Numbered from the stretch's first letter, positions 1 through 9,578 are shown. The stretch: DNA of 64,000 nt from Oscillibacter ruminantium GH1 (GCF_000307265.1 NZ_DF158897.1:525252-589251), one strand, 5' to 3'. Numbers and translations are program-made. The notes: a model not told the origin generated them from the letters alone.

Positions 1-1
1 C

Positions 2-1606
2 GCCGTGGCGGCTCTGGTGGGCGACACCATCCGGCGGGAGGAACTGGCCGCCGCCATGAGCGGTTTGGGTGATTTAGAGCGGCTGATTGGACGAATTACC
101 TACGGGACTGCCGGAGGGCGGGACTTGGCGGCGCTGCGGTCCGCCATTGAAAAGCTGCCGGACATCGCATCTCAGCTCTCCGCCTTTTCCGACCGGCGGC
201 TCAAAGAGCTGACGGACCAGCTGGACCTTTTGCAGGATGTGGGGGAGTTGATCTCCTCCGCTATCTGCGACGAGCCGCCGTTTTCCGTCCGGGAGGGGGG
301 CTTCATCAAGGCGGGATATGACGCCGAGGTGGACCGTCTCCGCTCCGTCATGGACGGGGGCAAGGGCCTGATTGCAAATATCGAGGCGCAGGAAAAGGAG
401 AAGACCGGTATCCGCACCTTAAAGGTGGGATTCAACAAGGTCTTTGGGTACTATATCGAGGTCAGCAAGTCCATGACCGACAAAGTGCCGGATCATTATG
501 TCCGCAAGCAGACCACGGTGAATGGCGAGCGGTATATCACTCAGGAACTAAAGGATTTGGAACACGAGATTTTGACCGCTTCCGAGCGGGCCGTGGCGCT
601 GGAATACCAGCTGTTCACCGCTCTGCGGGAGAAAATCGTGGCGCAGGCGCCCCGTATCCAGCGAACCGCCGCAGCCGTGGCGGAGATTGACGCGCTGGGG
701 TCCTTGGCAAATGTAGCCGTGCGGGACGGGTACTGCCGCCCCGACGTGGACGAGTCCAGCGTCATCGAGATCACCGCCGGGCGGCATCCGGTGGTGGAGC
801 GGGTGCTGAAAGACAGCCTGTTTGTCCCCAACGACACGTTTATGGGGGAAAAGGAACAGCGGGTAGCGATTATCACCGGCCCCAACATGGCGGGTAAGTC
901 TACCTATATGCGTCAGGTGGCCCTGATCGTGCTGCTGGCCCAGATCGGTTCCTTTGTTCCCGCCGCCGCCGCCCACATCGGCGTGGTGGACCGGATTTTT
1001 ACCCGCATCGGCGCCAGCGACGATTTGGCGGCGGGCCAGTCCACCTTTATGGTGGAGATGACCGAGGTGGCGGACATTCTCCGCCACGCCACAAAAAAAA
1101 GCCTGCTGATTCTGGATGAGATCGGACGGGGAACCTCCACCTTTGACGGGATGAGCATTGCCCGGGCGGTGGTGGAACATTGCGCGGACCCCAAAAAACT
1201 GGGGGCCAAGACCCTGTTCGCCACTCATTACCACGAGCTGACCGAGCTGGAGGATACGCTGCCCGGAACGGTGAATTACAACATCGCCGTGAAGACCCGG
1301 GGAGAGGATATTATCTTCCTGCGTAAGATCGTCCCCGGCGGGGCCGACCGAAGCTACGGCATTGAGGTGGCGAAGCTGGCGGGGCTGCCGGACAAGGTGG
1401 TGGCCCGGGCCAGAACCGTTCTGGAACAGCTGGAAAGCGAGAACGGCGTTCAGTATGTCCAGCCCCGGCGGGAAAAGGAACAGGTGTCTTTGGACGCGGT
1501 TCAGGAGGGCGAGGTGCTGGACGCGCTGCGCCGCTGCCAGCCGGATACCCTGACCCCCATCGAGGCCATGGGCCTTCTCTACGAGCTGAAGCAAAAGCTC
1601 AAGTAA
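2..1606 (+). CDS. mutS: DNA mismatch repair ATPase MutS, 3' part only
   Basis: MutS recognises mismatched DNA and recruits MutL. The open frame runs in from the left edge, so about 535 of the usual 850-900 residues are present: the lever/clamp region, then the C-terminal ATPase. The Walker A motif GPNMAGKST lies near residue 295 of the visible part and the Walker B/signature motif DEIGRGTSTFDG near 370, followed by FATHYHEL. The C-terminal helix ends in LLYELKQKLK, a typical MutS tail. No internal start should be used; the gene begins outside the window. mutL lies two genes downstream on the same strand, the usual pairing in Firmicutes. Confidence 0.97.
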   Translation, partial: AVAALVGDTIRREELAAAMSGLGDLERLIGRITYGTAGGRDLAALRSAIEKLPDIASQLSAFSDRRLKELTDQLDLLQDVGELISSAICDEPPFSVREGGFIKAGYDAEVDRLRSVMDGGKGLIANIEAQEKEKTGIRTLKVGFNKVFGYYIEVSKSMTDKVPDHYVRKQTTVNGERYITQELKDLEHEILTASERAVALEYQLFTALREKIVAQAPRIQRTAAAVAEIDALGSLANVAVRDGYCRPDVDESSVIEITAGRHPVVERVLKDSLFVPNDTFMGEKEQRVAIITGPNMAGKSTYMRQVALIVLLAQIGSFVPAAAAHIGVVDRIFTRIGASDDLAAGQSTFMVEMTEVADILRHATKKSLLILDEIGRGTSTFDGMSIARAVVEHCADPKKLGAKTLFATHYHELTELEDTLPGTVNYNIAVKTRGEDIIFLRKIVPGGADRSYGIEVAKLAGLPDKVVARARTVLEQLESENGVQYVQPRREKEQVSLDAVQEGEVLDALRRCQPDTLTPIEAMGLLYELKQKLK

Positions 1607-1666
1607 AGAGAATGCTTCGTCCCATGGAATGAGAGAGAATTAGAGAGAATTGAGAGGAAACGGCCT

Positions 1667-2377
1667 ATGGCCAAACGGCAATCGAACGCATACCTATCCT
1701 CCGGCGAATTGGTGGGAGGCACAATTTTTTTCGTGGTATACCTGCTGGTTCTCCCCTTTGCCACGGAGCCGCTGTTCCGGCTTATCAGCATTTTGCTGGA
1801 TGTGAACATCGGCAAGGGGTTGCAAAACACCATTTATTACTATGTGATTTTTGCGCTCACCGTTATTATTTTTCATGGCTTGCTGGCCCGCACCTCCCGA
1901 AACCTGATGGATAATCTCGGAACAGCCGTAAAAACGCTGGGGGCGGGGCTGATCGCGCTGTATGGGCTGAATGAGCTGGTGTATCGCCTGACCCACATGC
2001 TGATCGGAACGCAGACGAACCTGAATGACATGACCATCAACGCCCAGATCGACACCGCCCCCCGTTCCACGCTGGTCATTGTGATTTTGCTGGCTCCGTT
2101 TGTGGAAGAGGTGCTGTTTCGGGGGTTGGTCTTCGGTGGACTGCGCAGCCACAGCCGGACGGTGGCGTATCTGGTCAGCTGCCTGCTGTTTGCGTTTCTC
2201 CATGTGTGGCAATATGCGTGGGGAAGTCACGACGTGGCCTATTTTTGGCTGATGGTGCAGTATTTGGTGCCGGGAATGGTGCTGGCTTGGGCATACGATC
2301 ACTCCGGCACCCTATGGACCTCCGTTGGGCTTCACGCGGCAGCCAATGCGTTGAGCGTACTGGCACTGCATTTTTAA
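1667..2377 (+). CDS. CPBP family intramembrane glutamic protease
   Basis: A 236-residue polytopic membrane protein. The Abi/CPBP signature is complete: EEVLFRG (paired glutamates plus arginine) near residue 147, a second-motif histidine in FAFLHVW near 178, and a third region near the C-terminus (GLHAAANAL) with histidine and asparagine. Several hydrophobic segments surround these motifs. Family members cleave substrates within the membrane, including in bacteriocin self-protection and CAAX-type processing; the substrate here is unknown. It sits between mutS and mutL, 60 bp after mutS, with a GAGAGGAAA site before the ATG. The link to mismatch repair is positional only. Confidence 0.88.
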   Translation: MAKRQSNAYLSSGELVGGTIFFVVYLLVLPFATEPLFRLISILLDVNIGKGLQNTIYYYVIFALTVIIFHGLLARTSRNLMDNLGTAVKTLGAGLIALYGLNELVYRLTHMLIGTQTNLNDMTINAQIDTAPRSTLVIVILLAPFVEEVLFRGLVFGGLRSHSRTVAYLVSCLLFAFLHVWQYAWGSHDVAYFWLMVQYLVPGMVLAWAYDHSGTLWTSVGLHAAANALSVLALHF

Positions 2378-2540
2378 GGCAACACCGCACAAAGAACGCC
2401 TAGCCGTTTTGCGCACAGCTTACTTGCATAGTTTCCGCGACATTGCACAGAAACTTTTTGCCATACGTCAGTATGGCGGCAGAATTCCGATACAATCTGA
2501 CTGCGCAATCTACACGCAATCTCTGTGCGGTATTTTCTTA
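2377..2540. repeat. MITE-like imperfect inverted-repeat element
   Basis: About 160 bp of non-coding DNA between the CPBP gene and mutL has terminal inverted repeats: 2381-2394 (AACACCGCACAAAG) matches the reverse complement of 2521-2534 (AATACCGCACAGAG) with two mismatches, and weaker pairing continues inward (TTTGCGCA against TTGCGCAG). Near its centre is a perfect hairpin, CCATAC-gtca-GTATGG, at 2461-2476. It carries no plausible gene. It could be a miniature transposable element or a folded intergenic RNA. No other copy is seen in this window. Confidence 0.5.
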
Positions 2541-2620
2541 GTAGGAATTTGGAACCGGTATTTACAGGTGCGGACCATGGCCTTTGCCTGTGACTCCGGG
2601 TGCTTAGAAAGGTTATCGAC

Positions 2621-4705
2621 ATGACCATACCCCACATTCAACAATTGGATTCCCATGTGGCCGACCTGATCGCCGCCGGCGAGGTGGTGGAGCGCCCTGC
2701 CAGCGTGGTCAAGGAGCTGGTGGAAAACGCCGTGGACGCGGGAGCGTCTGCCGTGGCGGTGGAGATTCAAAACGGCGGAATGCGCCTCATCCGGGTGACG
2801 GACGACGGCTGCGGCATTGCTCCTGAGGAACTGCCCACCGCCTTTTTGCGCCATGCCACCAGCAAACTGCGCTGCGCCGAGGATTTGGGAAAAATCGGAA
2901 CACTGGGTTTTCGCGGCGAGGCGCTGGCCGCCATTTCCGCCGTCAGCCGGGTGGCTGTTTCCAGCTGCCGTTTGGGAAAGACCGGGGCATCCCTTCGTCT
3001 GGAGGGCGGCGTTGCGGAAGAGGTCGAGGCGGCAGGCGTACCGGAGGGGACCACCATCTGCGTCCGGGATCTGTTTTTCAATACCCCCGCCCGGCTGAAG
3101 TTCATGAAGAAAGACAGCGCGGAGACGGCGGCGGTAAACGGCCTGATGCAGCATTTGGCCCTGAGCCATCCCGAAATCTCCTTTAAATTCATCAAGGACG
3201 GGACCGAAGCGCTCCACACCCCCGGCGACGGAAAGCTGGACTCCGCGATTTACGCCGCGCTGGGCCGGGACTTTGCCCGGACGCTGACGCCGGTGGAGGG
3301 CCGGGGCGGCGAGGTAAGCGTCTCCGGCTTTGTGACAAAGCCGCTGTGCGGCCGGGGTTCCCGGGGAATGCAGGTTTTCTTTGTCAACGGGCGGTTCATC
3401 AAATCCCAGCTGTTGACCGCCGCGCTGGAGGAGGGATATCGCAACCAGCTGATGAAGGGTAAATTTCCCGGCTGTGTTCTTAAACTGGACCTGCCGGTGA
3501 CGGCGGTGGACGTGAACGTTCACCCCGCCAAGACCACGGTGAAATTCTCTCGGGAGAGGGAGGTGTTTGACGCGGTGTACCACACCGTGCTGGACAGTCT
3601 GGCCGCCGACGGTCTGTCCGGAACGGAGACCCCGAAGCCGGAGACGGTGGCGAACCCCCGACAGGATTTCTATCAGACCATGGATGTCAAGACCTTTCGC
3701 CAGCGGGCGGAGACTGGCGGCGCAAAGTCCTCGTTGAATTGGAAGGCCGCGCCGTCTGCCGCACCGGCGTGGAATTCGGAGGAAAAAGCATCCGCTCCCG
3801 CCGGATGGAACACGGAGCGCGCCGCCTCCGTCCGGGTGGCGGACAGCGCGAAGCAGCCGTTTGCCTATGCGCCGTCCCATACAGTGCAGGTTCCTGCGCC
3901 GAAGGACGCGCCGGATTTGGCGGAAGCGACCCTGACAGTGGGACCCTTACGCTCTGCGGACGCGGAGCACCCGGCAAAAAATTCCACTCCACCCGAAAGC
4001 GGAAAGGCAGTCCCGGTGGAAACGCAGTTTACCTCTCAAAGCGGGTCCGCGTCCCCGGAGAGTGCGCCCTTTGTACCGGCCATTCCTATGGAGCAGGCCG
4101 CTTTGGTCCTGCCGGAGGAACGGGTAACCAAGACGGGCCGCGCCGCCCCATGGCGCATTGCGGGAGAGGTTTTAAAAACCTATATCGTCTGCGAGGACGA
4201 GGAGCAGAACGTGTGGCTCATAGATAAGCACGCTGCCCACGAACGGGTGAATTTTGAGCGTTTGATGGCGGCGACAGAGCCGCCCATGCGCCAGACGCTG
4301 CTGCGCCCTGCGGCGGCGGAGCTTTCCCGGGAGGACTGCGCCCTGCTGTTGGAAAATCTGGAGCTTTTAGAATCTCTGGGCTTTGCCTGTGAGGACTTTG
4401 GAGACGGTGCGGTGCTGGTGCGGGAGGTCCCGGCGGATTTAGACGCGGAGGATGTTACCGCCACGCTGGAGGAGCTGGCGGAAAACCTGCGCACGGGCCG
4501 CAGCCCCACGGAAAAGCGGCAGAACTTGCTCCACACCATCGCCTGCAAGGCCGCCATCAAGGCGGGCTGGGACAGCGACGAAAGCGAGCTGCGGGTGCTG
4601 GTGGACAAGGTGCAAAGCGGCGAAATTCAATACTGCCCCCACGGACGGCCCGTGAAGGCGAAGCTGAGTAAATACGAGTTGGAAAAGATGTTCAAACGGG
4701 CGTAA
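2621..4705 (+). CDS. mutL: DNA mismatch repair endonuclease MutL
   Basis: MutL couples MutS mismatch recognition to strand incision. The GHKL ATPase motifs are clear: ENAVDAGA near residue 35, DDGCGI near 60 and GFRGEALA near 90. A proline/alanine-rich linker spans roughly residues 340-490, and the C-terminal dimerisation domain contains the metal-binding endonuclease motif DKHAAHERVNFE, matching DxHAxxExxxxE of nicking MutLs. The ATG at 2621 is chosen over an upstream in-frame start at 2600 because the conserved N-terminus (IPHIQQLDSHVADLIAAGE) begins there and GAAAGG lies just upstream. Length 694 residues, normal for the family. Confidence 0.96.
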   Translation: MTIPHIQQLDSHVADLIAAGEVVERPASVVKELVENAVDAGASAVAVEIQNGGMRLIRVTDDGCGIAPEELPTAFLRHATSKLRCAEDLGKIGTLGFRGEALAAISAVSRVAVSSCRLGKTGASLRLEGGVAEEVEAAGVPEGTTICVRDLFFNTPARLKFMKKDSAETAAVNGLMQHLALSHPEISFKFIKDGTEALHTPGDGKLDSAIYAALGRDFARTLTPVEGRGGEVSVSGFVTKPLCGRGSRGMQVFFVNGRFIKSQLLTAALEEGYRNQLMKGKFPGCVLKLDLPVTAVDVNVHPAKTTVKFSREREVFDAVYHTVLDSLAADGLSGTETPKPETVANPRQDFYQTMDVKTFRQRAETGGAKSSLNWKAAPSAAPAWNSEEKASAPAGWNTERAASVRVADSAKQPFAYAPSHTVQVPAPKDAPDLAEATLTVGPLRSADAEHPAKNSTPPESGKAVPVETQFTSQSGSASPESAPFVPAIPMEQAALVLPEERVTKTGRAAPWRIAGEVLKTYIVCEDEEQNVWLIDKHAAHERVNFERLMAATEPPMRQTLLRPAAAELSREDCALLLENLELLESLGFACEDFGDGAVLVREVPADLDAEDVTATLEELAENLRTGRSPTEKRQNLLHTIACKAAIKAGWDSDESELRVLVDKVQSGEIQYCPHGRPVKAKLSKYELEKMFKRA

Positions 4706-4739
4706 AGGCCCCGGCTGAGAGAAGGAGGCGGAAGTCCGG

Positions 4740-5681
4740 GTGAAAAAGGTGATCTGCGTCGTTGGCCCAACGGCCTGCGGCAAAACAAAGCTGGGCGTTC
4801 TGCTGGCCCAAAAATACAACGGGGAAGTGGTTTCCTGCGATTCCATGCAGATATACCGGGGCATGACCATCGGCACCGCCGCCGCCACGCCGGATGAAAT
4901 GGAGGGGATTCCCCACCATATGCTGGCGGTGGCAGACCCAGAGGAGAGCTGGTCCGCCGCCCGATACGCGGAGGCGGCCACCCCGGTGGTGGAGGATATT
5001 TTCGCCCGGGGAAAACGTCCCATTCTGGTGGGCGGCACCGGACTTTGGCTGGATGCGCTTTTGCGGGGACACCGCTTTGCCCCCGGCAGGGCGGGGAGCG
5101 CCGTGCGCACCCATCTGGAAACCCGGCTGGCGGAGGACGGCATTGGCCCTTTGCTGGAAGAACTGCGCCGTGTGGACCCAGTCTCCGCCGAAAAACTGCA
5201 CCCCTCCGATGAAAAGCGGATTCTCCGGGCGTTGGAGGTTTTTCGGGAGACGGGACAGACCATTTCTGCCCACGACGCGGCGGAGCGGGCCCTGCCGCCC
5301 AAATTTCCGTCGGTGAAGATTGGCCTGCGCTTCGCCGACCGGGAGGACATGAAGGCCCTCATCGACCGCCGGGTGGACGCTATGGTGGAAAACGGCCTTT
5401 TAGACGAGGTCCGCGCACTGTTGGACAGGGGGCTTCCCCGCGGCGCAACGGCTCTGCAAGCCATTGGCTACAAGGAGTTTGCCGGGGTGCTGGAGGGGGA
5501 GAAAACCGAGGCCGAAGCCATCGACGAGGTGAAGCTCCGCTCCCGGCAGTATGCCAAGCGGCAATTGACTTGGCTGCGGCGGGATGAGAGCATCCATTGG
5601 ATTGATTGGGAAAAAAACCGGGATTTTGTCCGAGCCATGCAAATTTCGACTGAAATTCTCTCTGCGGAAGGCTTATCCTAA
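4740..5681 (+). CDS. miaA: tRNA dimethylallyltransferase MiaA
   Basis: MiaA transfers a dimethylallyl group to N6 of A37 in tRNAs reading UNN codons. The P-loop GPTACGKTKLG is at residues 9-19, followed by the family motif SCDSMQIYRGM and, later, LVGGTGLWLDALL and SRQYAKRQLTWLRR, all standard MiaA signatures. It starts at GTG 4740, placed by a strong GAAGGAGG site 9 bases upstream. It follows mutL by 34 bp, so mutL-miaA-hfq likely form one transcript, as in many Firmicutes. Length 313 residues is typical. Confidence 0.97.
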   Translation: MKKVICVVGPTACGKTKLGVLLAQKYNGEVVSCDSMQIYRGMTIGTAAATPDEMEGIPHHMLAVADPEESWSAARYAEAATPVVEDIFARGKRPILVGGTGLWLDALLRGHRFAPGRAGSAVRTHLETRLAEDGIGPLLEELRRVDPVSAEKLHPSDEKRILRALEVFRETGQTISAHDAAERALPPKFPSVKIGLRFADREDMKALIDRRVDAMVENGLLDEVRALLDRGLPRGATALQAIGYKEFAGVLEGEKTEAEAIDEVKLRSRQYAKRQLTWLRRDESIHWIDWEKNRDFVRAMQISTEILSAEGLS

Positions 5682-5781
5682 GTCCAAAGCGGACAGAGAG
5701 ATTCGTGTTCGCCCGAGGCAACTCCGCGCAAAGGCCGCCTGAGCGCGGCGCCGCCTCAAAAAAGAAAAGGAGCGGATACTT

Positions 5782-6006
5782 ATGCAGAGCAAGGCTAATT
5801 TGCAGGACATTTTCCTCACCAAGGCCCGGAGGGATCGGGTCCCCGCCACATTATTTTTGATGAATGGCTTTCAGATGCGGGGGACTATCACGGGGTTTGA
5901 CTCCTTTGTGGTGGTTTTGGACTCTGAAGGAAAGCAGCAAATCATTTACAAGCACGCGATCTCCACCATTGCGCCCGTGCGGCCGGTGGATCTGACGGAA
6001 GAATAA
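5782..6006 (+). CDS. hfq: RNA chaperone Hfq
   Basis: A 74-residue Sm-like protein that forms a hexameric ring binding small RNAs and A-rich or U-rich RNA. It shows Sm1 (LQDIFL then [16 protein letters not shown]) and Sm2, ending with the near-invariant YKHAISTI motif. A GAAAAGGAG site precedes the ATG. The miaA-hfq order is conserved widely in bacteria and supports the call. The C-terminal tail is short, as in Firmicute Hfq. Confidence 0.97.
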   Translation: MQSKANLQDIFLTKARRDRVPATLFLMNGFQMRGTITGFDSFVVVLDSEGKQQIIYKHAISTIAPVRPVDLTEE

Positions 6007-6077
6007 GGGCAAGCCGCCGCGGGGTGGAGAGATGCGCCGCTCCGCGGCGCGGCGAGCCGCAGACAGAGAAGGTTCCT

Positions 6078-7382
6078 ATGAAGAAAAACGACGCGCCAAA
6101 AATTGAATCAGCCCAGAAAATACCGCCGGAGGGCGACCGCACCCTTGAAGACCCCAAGAAGAAAAACGGATCGCCGGGAACGAAGGTGCTGACGGCGCTG
6201 ATTTGTCTTGCGGTGCTGACCTACTTCGGCGTCCAGATTTACAACGCCTATGCCGACCCGTTGATTTCCGCCGTGGCCTATTCCTATCAGGTGGAGGACA
6301 CCGTCTCCGTCACTGGCTTTTTGGTGCGGGACGAGCTGGTTCTGGAGGATTCCGGCGGCGGGCTGCTGCGATTGACCCGGTCAGAGGGCGAGCGGGTCAG
6401 CGCAGGGGGCAGAGTGGCGCAGATTTATTCCGATCAGGCGTCCTTGGACCGCCAGATGGAAATTGACAAGCTCCAAACCCAGTTGGATCAGCTGAACTAT
6501 GCGTCGGAAGCTGCCTCCGCCAGTGAGGCGGCGCTCCAGCTGGACAGCCAGATTGCGGAAAGACTGGTTTCCATGCGCCGGGCGGTGACCTCGGACAGGC
6601 TGGACACCGCGTCCGACAGCGTGAAGGAGTTGGAGGCGCTGGTGCTGCGCCGGGACTATACATACACGGATGCGGAGGAGCTGAAGGCGCAGACGGCGGA
6701 TATCCAAAGCAAACTCTCTGCGCTGAAGGCTCAGTCCGCCGGATCTTCCCGAAAGGTTACCGCGCCAAAGGCGGGGCTGTATTCCGCTGTGGTGGACGGC
6801 TATGAAACCGTTCTCACACCGCAAATGCTGGAAACTCTAACGCCCTCTGTACTTAGCAACCTGAAGCCCTCGGGCGTGTCCAGCGATCTTGGAAAGCTGG
6901 TGCTGGGGGATACCTGGTATTATGCGGCCACCCTTTCCGCCGCCGACGCAAAAGAAATTGACGAAGGGTCTACGGAGACGCTTCGTTTTGCCAAGGGGGT
7001 GGATCGGGACCTGAACGTTACCGTCCAGTCCATCAGCGCGGAGGAAAACGGCCGAGTGACCGTAATCTTTCGGGGACGGACTTATCTGGCCCAGCTGACC
7101 CTGCTGCGCCAGCAATCTGCCGATGTGGTGCTGTCCTCTGTCTCCGGAATTCGAGTGCCGCAGCAGGCCATCCGGGTGAACGAAAACGGCGTCACGGGGG
7201 TTTACTGCGTCGTAGGCGTGGAGGCGCGGTTCAAGCCGGTAAAGGTGGTTTGGTCCGACGACAACGAATACGCGCTGGTGCGCGGCGAGGGGGTAGATGC
7301 CACCGCCCTGCGTCCCGGAGATCAGGTGATTTTGTCTGCCGGAGGATTGGAAGACGGCGCAGTTGTCAGCTATACGGGATAA
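6078..7382 (+). CDS. HlyD-type membrane-fusion-like protein
   Basis: A 434-residue protein with a polar N-terminus, one transmembrane segment around residues 36-60 (LTALICLAVLTYFGVQIY), and an extracytoplasmic part that looks like a HlyD/RND adaptor: a lipoyl-like half (SVTGFLVRDELVL), a helical hairpin at about residues 120-240, then a second lipoyl half and beta-barrel segments (KVTAPKAGLYSAVVDGYE). The ATG at 6078 is used because AGAAGG precedes it and the upstream in-frame codons are GC-rich intergenic sequence. No efflux partner is adjacent; it sits in a cluster with yggS, sepF and divIVA, which suggests a role at the division site or envelope. Confidence 0.65.
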   Translation: MKKNDAPKIESAQKIPPEGDRTLEDPKKKNGSPGTKVLTALICLAVLTYFGVQIYNAYADPLISAVAYSYQVEDTVSVTGFLVRDELVLEDSGGGLLRLTRSEGERVSAGGRVAQIYSDQASLDRQMEIDKLQTQLDQLNYASEAASASEAALQLDSQIAERLVSMRRAVTSDRLDTASDSVKELEALVLRRDYTYTDAEELKAQTADIQSKLSALKAQSAGSSRKVTAPKAGLYSAVVDGYETVLTPQMLETLTPSVLSNLKPSGVSSDLGKLVLGDTWYYAATLSAADAKEIDEGSTETLRFAKGVDRDLNVTVQSISAEENGRVTVIFRGRTYLAQLTLLRQQSADVVLSSVSGIRVPQQAIRVNENGVTGVYCVVGVEARFKPVKVVWSDDNEYALVRGEGVDATALRPGDQVILSAGGLEDGAVVSYTG

Positions 7383-7402
7383 AGAGAAAGGAAGTCATTG
7401 TC

Positions 7403-8119
7403 ATGTCGATCAAGGAGAATATTGAGGCTGTGCGGGAAAAGATCGCGGAGGCGGCAAAAGCCGCCGGACGGGACCCGTCGAGCATCACGCTGGTGGGAGC
7501 CAGCAAGATGAACGATGCCGCCGCCTGCCGGGAGGCCATCGCCGCGGGGATCGACGCGCTGGGGGAGAACCGGGTTCAGGAAATGACCGAGAAGCTGGCG
7601 GAGAACGCCTATGACGGCGCACCGCTCTATTTCATCGGCCATTTGCAGCGCAACAAGGTCAAGCAGGTGGTGGGAAAGGTGGCGCTGATCCAGTCGGTTG
7701 GGTCCGACCCGCTGCTGGACGAGATTGAAAAGCAGGCGGAAAAACTGGGAATCGTGCAGGACATTCTGCTGGAAGTAAACGTGGGCGGAGAGGAAGCCAA
7801 GAGCGGCTATGAACCTGCGGCGGTGTTTGCCGCCGCCCTGCGGGCGAAGGGAATGGCGCATGTCCGTCTCCGGGGATTGATGACAGTTCCCCCAATCGAG
7901 ACAGAAGTGGGGCAAAATCTTGCAAATTTTCAAAAAGTGTACCGGCTTTATGTTGACATAAACCAAAAACTGTATGATAATACATTCGATATATTGTCGA
8001 TGGGGATGAGCGGCGACTATGCGGACGCGGTTCGCGCCGGCGCCACTATGGTCCGCGTGGGAACGGCTATTTTTGGTCACCGGGCGTACCCCGCCGCAAA
8101 ACAGGAGGGAACTGTATGA
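7403..8119 (+). CDS. yggS: YggS-type PLP homeostasis protein
   Basis: A single-domain alanine-racemase-fold PLP-binding protein of 238 residues. It shows the family landmarks ITLVGASK (PLP lysine), ALGENRVQE, HFIGHLQRNK-type IGHLQRNKVK, LEVNVGGEEAKSG and LSMGMSGDYADAVRAG, which contacts the PLP phosphate. Family members balance free PLP and amino-acid pools and have no established catalytic activity. The ATG at 7403 is preceded by AAAGGAAG; the longer in-frame extension overlaps the previous gene. Its stop overlaps the sepF start by 4 bp, giving the conserved yggS-sepF-divIVA division cluster. Confidence 0.93.
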   Translation: MSIKENIEAVREKIAEAAKAAGRDPSSITLVGASKMNDAAACREAIAAGIDALGENRVQEMTEKLAENAYDGAPLYFIGHLQRNKVKQVVGKVALIQSVGSDPLLDEIEKQAEKLGIVQDILLEVNVGGEEAKSGYEPAAVFAAALRAKGMAHVRLRGLMTVPPIETEVGQNLANFQKVYRLYVDINQKLYDNTFDILSMGMSGDYADAVRAGATMVRVGTAIFGHRAYPAAKQEGTV

Positions 8120-8556
8120 GCCTTTTGGATGAACTGAAGAAATGGACCCACCCGTACGAAGATGAGGACGAGGAATACGACGATTTCGAGGAGCCTGCCC
8201 GGAAAGACAGTATGTTTGACGACCGGAGATTCTCCCGGACGGAGGACCGCCATAACAAGGTGGTGAATATCCATGCTACCACCCAGCTGAAGGTCGTTCT
8301 GGTGAAGCCCGAGCGGTTTGAAAATGCCTCTGAAATTGCGGATCATTTGAAGGACAAGCGTACCGTGGTGCTGAATCTGGAATCCACCAACAAGGATGTG
8401 GCCCGGCGGCTGATTGATTTCCTGTCCGGCGTGGCTTATGCCGGAGAGGGCAAGATCAAAAAGGTGGCGGCCAATACGTATATCATCACGCCCTATCATG
8501 TGGATATCGAGGGCGACCTGATTGATGAACTGGAGAACAACGGCCTTTACTTCTAA
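8116..8556 (+). CDS. sepF: cell division protein SepF
   Basis: SepF bundles FtsZ filaments and tethers them to the membrane during septum assembly. The 146-residue protein has an acidic linker (residues about 13-30) after an amphipathic N-terminal helix, MSLLDELKKW, which is the expected membrane anchor. The C-terminal SepF domain contains DIADHLK-like EIADHLKDKRTVVLNLE, RRLIDFLSGVAYA and TYIITPYHVDI. The start overlaps the yggS stop (ATGA), implying translational coupling. Confidence 0.95.
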   Translation: MSLLDELKKWTHPYEDEDEEYDDFEEPARKDSMFDDRRFSRTEDRHNKVVNIHATTQLKVVLVKPERFENASEIADHLKDKRTVVLNLESTNKDVARRLIDFLSGVAYAGEGKIKKVAANTYIITPYHVDIEGDLIDELENNGLYF

Positions 8557-8627
8557 GGCTGTTTGCATAGCACTGAGAGAAAATTTTAAGACCGGCGTCC
8601 GCTGAGGACGCTAAGGGGGTATTTGCA

Positions 8628-9410
8628 TTGCTGACACCGCAGGAGGTTTCCGGTCACGCATTCACAAAAGCCGTCATGGGTGGCTATAACATGGCCATGG
8701 TGGACGAATTTTTGGATGAGCTGACGGATGACTATACCGCGCTCTATAAGGAAAACGCGGCGCTGAAGGCAAAGATGAAGGTTCTGGTGGAAAAGGTAGA
8801 GGATTATCGTGCCACCGAGGACTCTATGAGGGCCACGCTTCTGACCGCCCAGAAGATGGCAGATTCCATTGTCCGGGAGGCAGAGGCCAAGCGGGACCAG
8901 CTGCTCAGAGAGGCCCAGACGCAGGCGCAGGAGAAAATCGGCGCGTTGCGCAAAGAGGCGGAAGAGGCGCAGGAGCGTCTGCGCGCGGGTCAGCAGGAGA
9001 TGGCGTCCTTCGCGGAAAAAGTGCGCGCTGTCTGCCAGCAGGAAATTCTGTTTTTGGATCAGCTTCCTCAGGCCCCGGTGGCAACCCCGGCGGTGGAGCA
9101 AAGCGTCCCCGCCAAGGAGATCGAGGCGAAGATTCTGGATACCTACCGTCAGGAATCTCCCGCGACAGAGGTGTTTGCACCCCAGAGCGTCCCCGCGCAA
9201 AATCCGGTGACTCAGCCCGCGGCGGCTGCATCGGAACCGGTGAGCGCTCCCCGGCAGGAGGAGCCGTCCCCCAAGCCAGCGGAAGAGGAGCAGGGAGATG
9301 CGTTCCCCTATCCCGAGGGGAATCCCTTTGTCCCCGTGGTGGATGAGCCGACCCGGAAAATTGAACTGGACGAGCTGAAATTTGGCCGGAACTACAATCA
9401 GACCGAATAA
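8628..9410 (+). CDS. divIVA: DivIVA-domain cell division protein
   Basis: A 260-residue DivIVA/GpsB-type coiled-coil protein. The N-terminal signature reads LTPQEVSGHAF then GGYNMAMVDEFLDEL, matching the lipid-binding loop and first coil. A long heptad-rich coiled coil covers roughly residues 30-135, followed by a proline- and glutamate-rich disordered tail with a short conserved-looking end, IELDELKFGRNY. It starts with TTG at 8628, placed by AAGGGGG 8 bases upstream and by the family N-terminus. A strong intrinsic terminator follows at 9522. Confidence 0.9.
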   Translation: MLTPQEVSGHAFTKAVMGGYNMAMVDEFLDELTDDYTALYKENAALKAKMKVLVEKVEDYRATEDSMRATLLTAQKMADSIVREAEAKRDQLLREAQTQAQEKIGALRKEAEEAQERLRAGQQEMASFAEKVRAVCQQEILFLDQLPQAPVATPAVEQSVPAKEIEAKILDTYRQESPATEVFAPQSVPAQNPVTQPAAAASEPVSAPRQEEPSPKPAEEEQGDAFPYPEGNPFVPVVDEPTRKIELDELKFGRNYNQTE

Positions 9411-9521
9411 ACCCAGTCGGGCTATAAACGAGGATACATACCGGCCTGTCGGCGGATACGAGCGGACGAGCCGGGCCGCTTCAAAAAAGCACAACAGGCA
9501 CTTATTTGATTTTCGCATCAG

Positions 9522-9546
9522 GGCGGTCCAACCGGACCGCCTTTTT
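9522..9546 (+). terminator. intrinsic terminator after divIVA
   Basis: GGCGGTCC-aacc-GGACCGCC followed directly by TTTTT. It ends the mutL-to-divIVA gene cluster and lies only 33 bp before the next gene. Confidence 0.85.
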
Positions 9547-9578
9547 ATACGTTGCAGCTGCGGAAGGGAGATGTTTTT

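Noticed and set aside
2510..3880. 456-residue minus-strand frame opposite mutL
   Set aside because: It overlaps the conserved ATPase part of mutL and has an Arg/Gly-rich non-protein-like composition.
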